Below, piece after piece: positions 1 through 5,154 of a DNA stretch of 5,231 nt (position 1 is its first letter; the number at the start of each line of letters is the position of its first letter). A model generated the notes under the pieces. The model was not told where the DNA came from, did no database searches, and was given only the letters and a program-made list of their open reading frames with translations. The stretch is from an uncultured Clostridia bacterium (GTDB lineage Bacteria; Bacillota; Clostridia; Oscillospirales; Oscillospiraceae), in NCBI GenBank assembly GCA_946060825.1, contig CAMGPO010000105.1, positions 1 through 5,231 of the forward strand. The letters run 5' to 3'. Position numbers and translations under genes: made by a program.

Positions 1-275
1 GCTGGGGGAGCTGCAGCAGCAAGGGCAATCTCAGCTTCAACTGCCTGCTGATGCTGGCGCCGCCGGAGGTGCTGGACTACGTCGTGGTCCATGAGCTGTG
101 CCACCGGCTGGAGATGAACCACTCGCCGCGGTTCTGGGCCGAGGTGGAGCGGGTGCTGCCGGACTACCGGGTCAGGAGAAACTGGCTGAAGAAGCACGGC
201 GGGGCGCTGCTCTGCCGCTTACACGCTGCATCAGGAGGCTGTGAAGATGGAGAAACGGAAAACTGCGTTATATGA
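1..275 (+). CDS. YgjP-type zinc metallopeptidase, C-terminal part (5' truncated)
   Basis: This is the C-terminal part of a YgjP/DUF45-type metallopeptidase, a zinc-hydrolase family related to SprT and M48 enzymes whose substrates are mostly unknown. The gene begins before the window; the reading frame is set by codons from position 3. The first visible residues, WGSCSSKGNLSFN (3-41), match the conserved block before the active site. The HELCH zinc motif (HExxH) is encoded at 90-104, and a third likely metal ligand is the His of NHSPRFW (His codon 120-122). The conserved part ends near WLKKHG; about 22 further residues (to CVI) look like a non-conserved tail. That tail contains the ribosome binding site and first 29 bases of the downstream gcvT-like gene, so the two genes are probably translationally coupled. 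The protein looks cytoplasmic. Family assignment is firm; the cellular role is not known from this sequence. Confidence 0.9.
   Translation, partial: WGSCSSKGNLSFNCLLMLAPPEVLDYVVVHELCHRLEMNHSPRFWAEVERVLPDYRVRRNWLKKHGGALLCRLHAASGGCEDGETENCVI
233..238 (+). promoter_or_regulatory. Ribosome binding site of the gcvT-like gene
   Basis: A perfect AGGAGG lies 8 bases before the ATG at 247. The in-frame GTG at 241 would be only 2 bases from it, too close for initiation, so this site selects ATG 247 as the start. It sits inside the coding sequence of the preceding metallopeptidase gene. Confidence 0.85.
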
Positions 276-1398
276 CATTCACCTTGCGGAGAAGGCGGAG
301 ATGACCGACCTGGGCGGCTGGGTACTGCCGCAGCAGTACCCGGAAGGGAGCGCGGCGGAGCATCTCTGGGATCGCGGGGCGTGCAGCCTCTGCGACTTTT
401 CGCATCTGAGCCGCATCGCCGTCTCGGGCGCGGACGCCATGGCCCTGTTACAGCGCGTCCTGACCAGCAATGTGGCGGCGCTGGAGCAGGGGCGAGCCCA
501 GTACGGCATCCTCTCCAGCGAAAGCGGCTGTGCGCTGGACGAGGCCTACCTCTACCGCACCGGTGTGGACGCCTACCTGTTCGTCGGAAACGCCGCCGTC
601 CGGGAGCGGACGGTGGACTACCTGCGGGAGCAGAGCCGGGGACAGCGTGTGACCGTCCGGGACAAGACCCTCCAAACCGTGGCCATTGCGGTGCAGGGGC
701 CGCGTTCGGAGGTGCTTCTGACGGAGTTGTTCGGGAATCTGGATTTTCTGGGGCGCAGAAAGGGTAGCTTCGGCTGCGTCGAGTGGGAGGGCCGCCGCCT
801 TTGGGTCGGCCGCACTGGCTATACCGGCGATCCGGTCGGCTTTGAGGTTTACACCGAAGCCTGCGACGCCCCGTGGCTCTGGGAGCGGCTGCGGGCGATG
901 GGGGCGAAGCCAGCCGGTCTGGGCGCCCGGGATTCCCTCCGGATCGAGGCCGGCCTGCCCCACTTCGGTCAGGAGTACGGCCTCGACCGGGACGGGGCGG
1001 AGCTGCCCATCTTTGCCGTCCCGCTGGCCCGGTTTGCCGTCCATTTTGCGGAAAAAGGCGACTTTACCGGACGGGAGGCGCTAATCCGCCAGAGGGAGCA
1101 TCTGACCCGGCGGATTGTCCCGGTTGCCGGGTTGGACGGGACGCTGACGGAGGGGGCGGATCTCCTGTGCCGCGGAGAGCCGGTGGGCTATGTGACCAGT
1201 GCCGCGGCGGCTCCCTGCCCGGAGACGGGCGGGCTGCGGTACATCGGTCTGGCCTGCGTGGCTGCCGGAATTTCCGCTGGTGCGGCGCTGACGCTTCGCT
1301 CCGGTGGGCGGGTTCAGGTTGTGGAGCGCCACCTGCGGAACGATATGGGACCAATCGCCCGGCCTGTGCTGCCGGACGGAACAACCGCCGGATGGTGA
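247..1398 (+). CDS. gcvT: Aminomethyltransferase (glycine cleavage T-protein family)
   Basis: This 383-residue protein belongs to the GcvT family. The T-protein transfers the aminomethyl group from lipoylated H-protein to tetrahydrofolate, giving 5,10-methylene-THF and ammonia, in the cytoplasm. Landmarks: LYDIHLAEKAEM and GGW (8-25); SHLSRIAVSG (52-61); LTSNV (72-76); GCALDE (94-99), whose Asp98 matches the folate-contacting catalytic Asp of the family; QGPRS (150-154); GYTGDPVGFEVY (191-202); GLGARDSLRIEAGLP (224-238); KGDFTGREAL (270-279), leading into the C-terminal barrel domain with GEPVGYVTS. Length is close to the usual 360-375. The start is ATG 247, set by AGGAGG at 233-238. It overlaps the upstream gene and is followed by a convergent gene, so no gcvH or gcvP is linked here. 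The family also contains demethylases and folate-dependent relatives, so a strict T-protein function is likely but unproven. Confidence 0.85.
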   Translation: MEKRKTALYDIHLAEKAEMTDLGGWVLPQQYPEGSAAEHLWDRGACSLCDFSHLSRIAVSGADAMALLQRVLTSNVAALEQGRAQYGILSSESGCALDEAYLYRTGVDAYLFVGNAAVRERTVDYLREQSRGQRVTVRDKTLQTVAIAVQGPRSEVLLTELFGNLDFLGRRKGSFGCVEWEGRRLWVGRTGYTGDPVGFEVYTEACDAPWLWERLRAMGAKPAGLGARDSLRIEAGLPHFGQEYGLDRDGAELPIFAVPLARFAVHFAEKGDFTGREALIRQREHLTRRIVPVAGLDGTLTEGADLLCRGEPVGYVTSAAAAPCPETGGLRYIGLACVAAGISAGAALTLRSGGRVQVVERHLRNDMGPIARPVLPDGTTAGW

Positions 1399-1410
1399 TC
1401 CATCCGGCGG
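1385..1410 (-). terminator. Hairpin terminator between convergent genes
   Basis: A perfect 11-bp inverted repeat, CCGCCGGATGG at 1385-1395 and CCATCCGGCGG at 1400-1410, has a 4-base loop. Read leftward, it starts 6 bases after the stop of the anchored surface-protein gene and is followed by TTGTTCC, a weak T-rich tail. This fits an intrinsic terminator for the minus-strand operon. Read rightward it has no T tract (CGATTGC follows), so plus-strand termination would be weak. The gcvT stop codon TGA (1396-1398) lies in the loop. Confidence 0.7.
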
Positions 1411-1416
1411 CGATTG

Positions 1417-2400
1417 CTATGCGCGGCGCTTTTTGAGGAAGTGGTTCAGGATCCCACCCAGGACGATGATGACCAGGGCCGTCACGACGACCCGCTTGGC
1501 CCCCTCCCGGGGCAGGGTGCCCTTCCCGGCGATAGAATCCTGATAGAAGGTCAGCGTGTACGACACCTCGTGGGGCGTGCCCATGGCCGTGGTGTCCGCG
1601 ATCACGGGCATCTCCGTGTCCCAGCAGCCGACGGGGATCTCAAAGACCGAGTTAGCGCCCTCTTCGCTGAGGTTCCAGTAGGTCTCCGTGCCCACGATCA
1701 TGTAGTCGTAGTTGGAGCTGCTCCATTCGAGCCGGGCGTAGGCCCTGCCGTCCCGCACGACCAGGAGCGTCGGGGAGACGACGGTGGCCTTGCCGCTGCC
1801 GCCGATTAAATCCACGGAGACGGCGTATTCCCCGTCCTCCAGCTCCACCGCGGCGGCCTCCACCGGCTCGAGGGCGGCTGTCTCCTCTGCCGAGTCCAGC
1901 AGGGACAGGGCCTCTGCGATCCGTTCATAGTCCGGCAGCGTCACAAGCAGAGCCTCCGGGGGCAGGCTTGCCGCGTCAAAAAGCAGCTGGTTGTCCACCC
2001 AGGCGTCCTCATCGTAATAGGCCCAGTCCAGCGCCCGGTCGAGGGCGGTGACCGGAACCGAAAAGACGGCGCTGTCCCTGGTGATTTCCTCTGCGGAGAT
2101 CCACGCGGCGGGATTGGCCGCTTCGGCCTCCGCCGCCGTGCCCGGATAGAGGCCGAGGCAGTTCGTCCCTGCCACAGTCAGCTTTGCGGTCAGGACGCCG
2201 CCGGAGGCGGTCAGCTCCGCCGCCGCGGCAAAGTCCGGATCGGCGGACGCGACGGCCACGGTATAGGTTCCGTCCGCCACGTCCTGCCCGTAGATGGGGA
2301 GCATCCCGTAGGCTTCCAGCGGCGCTGCGGCGGCCGGAAGGGCCAGACAGAGCGCCAGCAGGGCGGCAATGCAAAGAATCGGGAGCGTTTTTGTTCTCAT
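1417..2400 (-). CDS. Secreted, C-terminally membrane-anchored protein with two beta-rich repeats
   Basis: This is a 327-residue surface protein of no established function. Residues 1-26 form a signal peptide (MRTK, hydrophobic core, likely cleavage after the Ala run). Two related segments follow. Repeat 1 (about 43-146) begins DGTYTVAV, contains VFSVPVTALD (112-121) and ends LLFDAASL. Repeat 2 (about 189-290) begins DGEYAVSV, contains VFEIPVGCWD (252-261) and ends LTFYQDSI. An Ala/Glu-rich, probably helical linker separates them. Residues 303-321 are a single membrane segment, then KKRRA, so the protein should face outward. Repeat 2 has SSSNYDYMIVGTETY (227-241), a Tyr-rich stretch that recalls NEAT-like heme or iron-transport-associated domains; this is a resemblance only. 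ATG 2400 is chosen because it opens the signal peptide; the upstream in-frame TTG at 2415 adds five residues. It lies 19 bases after the permease gene, so it is very likely the third gene of that ABC operon. Confidence 0.75.
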   Translation of the reverse strand: MRTKTLPILCIAALLALCLALPAAAAPLEAYGMLPIYGQDVADGTYTVAVASADPDFAAAAELTASGGVLTAKLTVAGTNCLGLYPGTAAEAEAANPAAWISAEEITRDSAVFSVPVTALDRALDWAYYDEDAWVDNQLLFDAASLPPEALLVTLPDYERIAEALSLLDSAEETAALEPVEAAAVELEDGEYAVSVDLIGGSGKATVVSPTLLVVRDGRAYARLEWSSSNYDYMIVGTETYWNLSEEGANSVFEIPVGCWDTEMPVIADTTAMGTPHEVSYTLTFYQDSIAGKGTLPREGAKRVVVTALVIIVLGGILNHFLKKRRA

Positions 2401-2419
2401 ACCATCCCATTCCAATCTG

Positions 2420-3151
2420 TCAGATCGTCTGTTTCTTGTAGATAAACCAGAAGGAGATCCCCATAAGGACGGCCAGATAGGCCAGCAGAATCAGGATCCC
2501 GGCGGCATTCCACGGCCCGCCCGAAGCGATACTGCGCAGCATACCGCTGCTCTGGGAGAGAGGCAGAAGGCCGATCACCTCCCGGATGCCGTGGGGCATC
2601 TGCTCCGTAGAGAAAAAGGTGTTGCAGAGGTAGGCCATCGGCATGATGACGTAGTTGGAAAATCGGGGCACGTCCGCGTGGTTTTTCGCCAGAAAGGAGG
2701 CGACCACGCCGACGGCGGAAAAGACCGCCCCGTTGAGGAACATGATGAGCAGGGAGAAGCCATTGAATACCAGCCCCGTTCCAATGGGGAGGGTCAGCAG
2801 GATAATCATGCCGCCGGCGTAGAGACCCCGCAGGCTGCCGCCGACGATCTGCCCGACAATAAACTGCCACAGAGGTGTCGGCGAGATCATGACCTGGTCA
2901 AAGGCCTTCTCGTAGAGTCGCTGAACGTTCAGGTTTTGCGCAATGGCGTTGAAGCTGCCGTTCATTGTGGTCAGGGCCACGACGCCGGGGATCAAAAAGT
3001 TCAGATAAGGTTCGCCGTGGGAGGTCGTCTGGATGCCCAGGCCGAACACCACCAGATACATCAGCGGCGCAATCAGGGCCGCCATGGTGATTTTGTAGAA
3101 GTCCCGCCGGAATTCCACCCATTTTTCCCACAATACTGTCCAGATTCCCAT
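2420..3151 (-). CDS. ABC-2 type transporter permease
   Basis: This 243-residue integral membrane protein is a NodJ/DrrB-like ABC-2 permease, the membrane half of a two-component ABC transporter. After a short cytoplasmic N-terminus (EFRRDFYK, 13-20) there are about six hydrophobic segments: roughly 21-40, 50-70, 97-121, 129-154, 164-183 and 213-238. Family hallmarks are NFLIPGVVALTTMNGSF (51-67) and the cytoplasmic stretch YEKAFDQVMISPTPLW (about 80-95), which matches the conserved coupling region before the third segment. No large extracellular domain is present. The ATG at 3151 is preceded by GAGGAAG (3157-3163), which overlaps the ATPase stop codon, so translation is coupled. The partner ATPase is immediately upstream and the anchored repeat protein downstream. 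The permease type is consistent with export of a lipid-like, drug-like or polysaccharide substrate, but the substrate cannot be read from the sequence. Confidence 0.92.
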   Translation of the reverse strand: MGIWTVLWEKWVEFRRDFYKITMAALIAPLMYLVVFGLGIQTTSHGEPYLNFLIPGVVALTTMNGSFNAIAQNLNVQRLYEKAFDQVMISPTPLWQFIVGQIVGGSLRGLYAGGMIILLTLPIGTGLVFNGFSLLIMFLNGAVFSAVGVVASFLAKNHADVPRFSNYVIMPMAYLCNTFFSTEQMPHGIREVIGLLPLSQSSGMLRSIASGGPWNAAGILILLAYLAVLMGISFWFIYKKQTI

Positions 3152-3156
3152 CGTAT

Positions 3157-3163
3157 CTTCCTC
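3157..3163 (-). promoter_or_regulatory. Ribosome binding site of the permease gene
   Basis: GAGGAAG on the minus strand lies 5 bases before the permease ATG (3151). It shares bases with the ATPase stop codon TGA (3164-3162), so a ribosome finishing the ATPase is placed directly on the next gene. This supports a fixed ATPase-to-permease ratio. Confidence 0.8.
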
Positions 3164-4022
3164 AGGTCAGGTGTTTGCCGGAGCGCTCCATAAAGACGTC
3201 CTCCAGCGTGGTGTCCCGCAGGGCAAACTGGCCGTGCAGCTCCGACAGGCAGGCCATGGCGTCCTCCCGCCGGTGGAAATACCGGCTCTTCAGGCCCTCC
3301 GGGGTCATCTCGTCCAGGGCGAAGGCGCCCAGACTTTCGATAAAGCCGGCGGGGGTGTTGACCTCCTCCAGCCTGCCGCCGTTCATCATGGCCACCCGCC
3401 CGCAGAGGGACTGGGCCTCCTCGATGTAGTGGGTAGTCAGCAGAATGGTCAGATTCTGGTCGTTGAGCTTGTGGAGCAGGTTCCACATCTGCCGGCGGGA
3501 CAGGGCGTCCATGCCCGCCGTCGGCTCGTCCAGCAGCAGGATTTCCGGCCCCGTCAGCAGGGCGCGGCAGACCATCAGCTTCCGCTTCATGCCGCCGGAG
3601 AGCTTGCGCACCGTCCGCTTCCGGAATTCCAGCAGGCCGCAGAAGGACAGCAGCTCCTCCGTCCTGGCGTGGATCTCCTTGCGCGGCATATTGTACAGCC
3701 GCCCCTGGTACTCCATGATCTCGTCCATGGTCATGTCCTGCCGCATGGAGTACTCCTGGGTGATGACGCTGAGCTTCCGCTTCAGATCCGTGCGCCGGCG
3801 GGTCAACTTCTCGCCGTCGATGTAGATCTCTCCGGCCGTCGGCAGGAGCAGGGTGGAGAGCATCCCGATGGTGGTGGTCTTGCCCGCGCCGTTCGGCCCC
3901 AGCAGGCCGAAGAACTCGCCCGTCTCAATGGTCAGATTCAGCGAATCCACGGCGGTAAAATTGTCAAATTTCTTGGTCAGGTTCCGGATCTCGATCCTGG
4001 TGTCTGCGCCAGCTCCTTCCAA
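3162..4022 (-). CDS. ABC transporter ATP-binding protein (DrrA/CcmA-like)
   Basis: This 286-residue nucleotide-binding subunit powers the adjacent ABC-2 permease from the cytoplasmic face. All core motifs are present: Walker A GPNGAGKTT (42-50), Q-loop Gln89 (VITQEY), signature LSGGM (141-145), Walker B ILLLDEP (161-167), D-loop GMD (170-172) and switch His198 (TTH). After the ATPase domain comes the short C-terminal region typical of the DrrA group, ending TTLEDVFMERSG, a well-known tail motif. Domain length and order are normal, so the protein should be active. The start is uncertain. The only in-frame start codon before the first ABC strand is TTG at 4022; there is no ATG, an in-frame TAA lies at 4043-4041, and the nearest Shine-Dalgarno-like AAGGAG (4018-4013) lies inside the gene. 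A later GTG would cut the first beta strand. The ATPase leads the three-gene operon. Confidence 0.93.
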   Translation of the reverse strand: MEGAGADTRIEIRNLTKKFDNFTAVDSLNLTIETGEFFGLLGPNGAGKTTTIGMLSTLLLPTAGEIYIDGEKLTRRRTDLKRKLSVITQEYSMRQDMTMDEIMEYQGRLYNMPRKEIHARTEELLSFCGLLEFRKRTVRKLSGGMKRKLMVCRALLTGPEILLLDEPTAGMDALSRRQMWNLLHKLNDQNLTILLTTHYIEEAQSLCGRVAMMNGGRLEEVNTPAGFIESLGAFALDEMTPEGLKSRYFHRREDAMACLSELHGQFALRDTTLEDVFMERSGKHLT

Positions 4023-4037
4023 AGGGCTTGTCTGCTC

Positions 4038-4049
4038 CCATTATAATGG
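4038..4049. promoter_or_regulatory. Palindrome with -10 boxes on both strands
   Basis: CCATTATAATGG is a perfect 12-bp palindrome and contains TATAAT on both strands: plus at 4042-4047, minus at 4045-4040. The minus-strand box lies just before the ATPase gene; 17 bases upstream of it is only a weak -35 (TTCCAT, 4068-4063). The plus-strand box has at best TTCCAA (4017-4022) at a 19-base spacing. It is a good candidate for the operon promoter and possibly for a bidirectional promoter. The predicted minus start, near 4033, leaves only about 11 bases before the TTG start codon. Confidence 0.5.
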
Positions 4050-4077
4050 TTTTTTCCCGGAAATGGAACCCCTGATC

Positions 4078-4133
4078 AAACCACCCGTCCATTCCATATC
4101 GAATGGGCGGGCGGTTTTGGTTCGGGTTTTTTT
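4078..4133 (+). terminator. Strong hairpin terminator with no visible upstream gene
   Basis: The arms CCACCCGTCCATTC (4081-4094) and GAATGGGCGGGCGG (4101-4114) pair around a 6-base loop with 12 of 14 standard pairs. On the plus strand one of the other two is a G-U wobble and one a mismatch. Flanking AAA (4078-4080) and TTT (4115-4117) extend the stem to about 17 bp. T tracts follow at 4115-4118 and 4127-4133. This is a typical intrinsic terminator read rightward. Read leftward only TTT follows. No gene on the plus strand leads into it; the upstream DNA is antisense to the ABC ATPase gene. Confidence 0.75.
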
Positions 4134-4184
4134 GACGATGACGCAGTACCAGTCGAGATTTTCGGGTCAAAAGGGCTGCCGGGG

Positions 4185-4213
4185 TTTCTTTTCCGGCGGG
4201 GCTGTGCTATACT
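4185..4213 (+). promoter_or_regulatory. Predicted promoter of the EamA gene
   Basis: TATACT (4208-4213) preceded by TGC (4205-4207) forms an extended -10 box. A weak -35 TTTCTT (4185-4190) lies 17 bases upstream. Transcription would start near 4220, giving a leader of roughly 40-45 bases before the ATG at 4264. Because it lies downstream of the hairpin at 4078-4133, it explains how the gene is expressed past that terminator. Confidence 0.5.
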
Positions 4214-4263
4214 GGTTTTCGACAAACGGCCCCATCGGCGGGCCGGTTTTGGGGGAACAATGT

Positions 4264-5127
4264 ATGTGGATCCTGTTTGCCTTCGGCTCGGCATTCTTTG
4301 CGGGCGTGACGTCCATTCTGGCCAAATGTGGCATCCGAAAGACGGATTCCACGGCGGCGACGGCCATTCGCACCATCGTCGTCTTGGCCTTTTCCTGGCT
4401 GATGGTCTTTGTTGTTGGCTCCCAGAGCCAGATCGGCGCGATCTCCGGGAAAACCCTGCTGTTTCTGATCCTCTCGGGCCTGGCCACCGGGGCCTCCTGG
4501 CTGTGCTACTTCCGGGCGCTTCAGCTCGGCGACATCAACAAGGTGGTGCCCATCGACAAGTCCAGCACCATTCTGACCATCCTGCTGGCTTTCCTTTTTC
4601 TGCATGAGTCGGTCAGTCTGGCGAAGGCCGCCGGTGTGGTGCTGCTGGCCGCCGGCACCTTCCTGATGATCGAGCGGAAGGACGCCGACCCCAAACAGCC
4701 GAAGGGCAGAAGCTGGATGCTCTTCGCCTTCGGCTCGGCGATCTTTGCCAGCCTGACCGCCATTCTCGGTAAGATCGGCATCTCCGGCGTGGAGTCCAAC
4801 CTCGGCACGGCCATCCGCACCTGCGTGGTGCTGGTAATGGCCTGGGTCATGGTGTTCGCCACGGGGAAGCAGCACGCCGTCCGGGAGATCCCGGGCCGGG
4901 AGCTGGGCTTCATCTGCCTGTCGGGCCTGGCCACCGGGGCCTCCTGGCTCTGCTACTACAAGGCGCTGCAGGACGGCCTGGCCAGCGTCGTGGTGCCCAT
5001 CGACAAGCTCAGCATCCTCGTGACCGTCGCCTTTTCCTATGTCGTGTTCCGGGAGCGGCTGTCGAAGCGTTCCGCCGTGGGCCTGCTGCTGATTGTCGCC
5101 GGTACGCTGGTCATGCTGATCCCCTGA
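4264..5127 (+). CDS. EamA/DMT-superfamily transporter made of two near-equal halves
   Basis: This 287-residue membrane protein of the drug/metabolite transporter superfamily is made of two EamA units. Unit 1 is residues 2-136, unit 2 is 151-285; a charged linker (ERKDADPKQPKGRS) separates them. Each has about five membrane segments; in unit 1 these are near 2-21, 32-52, 63-84, 93-113 and 118-136. Shared blocks include LFAFGSA, TAIRT, LSGLATGASWLCY and VVPIDK. The units are about 51% identical over 135 aligned positions without gaps (hand count), far closer than the halves of ordinary EamA proteins, and each resembles the single-domain EamA proteins of about 140 residues (COG2510 type). The start is ATG 4264, preceded by GGGGGAA (4251-4257) and matching where unit 1 begins. 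The substrate is unknown; the superfamily includes metabolite exporters and importers. The ABC-F-like gene starts 27 bases downstream, probably on the same transcript. Confidence 0.88.
   Translation: MWILFAFGSAFFAGVTSILAKCGIRKTDSTAATAIRTIVVLAFSWLMVFVVGSQSQIGAISGKTLLFLILSGLATGASWLCYFRALQLGDINKVVPIDKSSTILTILLAFLFLHESVSLAKAAGVVLLAAGTFLMIERKDADPKQPKGRSWMLFAFGSAIFASLTAILGKIGISGVESNLGTAIRTCVVLVMAWVMVFATGKQHAVREIPGRELGFICLSGLATGASWLCYYKALQDGLASVVVPIDKLSILVTVAFSYVVFRERLSKRSAVGLLLIVAGTLVMLIP
4267..4671 (+). repeat. EamA unit 1 (first copy of internal duplication)
   Basis: This is the first of two 405-base units within the transporter gene, aligned to the second at a constant offset of 447 bases. Conserved DNA blocks in this copy are at 4279-4292, 4474-4502 (29 bases identical) and 4543-4560 (18 bases identical). 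Confidence 0.85.
4714..5118 (+). repeat. EamA unit 2 (second copy of internal duplication)
   Basis: This is the second unit of the internal duplication. It matches unit 1 at 4726-4739, 4921-4949 and 4990-5007. The 29-base match continues after one mismatch for 7 more bases, so 36 of 37 bases agree there. Elsewhere the halves differ substantially at the DNA level. Confidence 0.85.
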
Positions 5128-5142
5128 ACCCTGCGGCCGGAC

Positions 5143-5150
5143 AAGGAGAA
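5143..5150 (+). promoter_or_regulatory. Ribosome binding site of the ABC-F-like gene
   Basis: AAGGAGAA lies 4 bases before the ATG at 5155 (the AGGAG core is 5-6 bases away) and 15 bases after the EamA stop codon. It identifies 5155 as the start. No promoter is evident in the 27-base gap, so co-transcription with the EamA gene is likely. Confidence 0.8.
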
Positions 5151-5154
5151 AGAT

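Larger units (their letters stand above)
4023..4263. other. Divergent intergenic region
   Basis: These 241 bases separate the leftward ABC operon from the rightward EamA gene. In order they hold the palindromic TATAAT element (4038-4049), a small TTTCC/GGAAA inverted repeat (4053-4063), a strong hairpin with T tracts (4078-4133), a TTGACG with a poor -10 (4132-4160), and an extended -10 promoter (4185-4213) before the EamA start. I see no convincing peptide-coding sequence here. Confidence 0.7.

Noticed and set aside
241..246. GTG at 241 as the gcvT start
   Set aside because: It is only 2 bases from AGGAGG; ATG 247 has ideal spacing.
448..1044. A 198-codon open frame on the minus strand inside gcvT
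   Set aside because: It has no recognisable family and lies wholly antisense to a well-conserved gene.
1527..2274. Firm assignment of the surface repeats to the NEAT heme-binding family
   Set aside because: The overall pattern and Tyr-rich stretch are suggestive, but the diagnostic heme motif could not be established by eye, so it is kept as a hint only.
2401..2415. TTG at 2415 as the start of the anchored surface protein
   Set aside because: It adds MEWDG before a normal signal peptide; ATG 2400 gives a standard basic N-terminus (MRTK).
2369..3193. A 274-codon open frame on the plus strand opposite the permease gene
   Set aside because: It is low-complexity, polar and His/Gln/Asp-rich, typical of the complement of a membrane-protein gene. 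The opposite strand encodes a clear ABC-2 permease.
3171..4046. A 291-codon open frame on the plus strand opposite the ABC ATPase gene
   Set aside because: It is a GC-driven shadow: its translation is rich in Gln, His, Pro and Arg with no recognisable domain, while the minus-strand frame has every ABC motif.
4132..4160. TTGACG (4132-4137) as the -35 of the EamA promoter
   Set aside because: The -10 at 17-base spacing (GAGATT) is poor; the extended -10 at 4205-4213 is the better candidate.
3853..4263. N-terminal extension of the EamA protein (the frame stays open upstream to 3853)
   Set aside because: The extension would run antisense through the ATPase gene and through the terminator hairpin and promoter. 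EamA similarity starts exactly at the ATG at 4264, which has a nearby ribosome binding site.
4260..4607. Out-of-frame ATG at 4260 with a 115-codon frame overlapping the EamA start
   Set aside because: The translation is not membrane-like and matches nothing; it is a shadow of the EamA gene.
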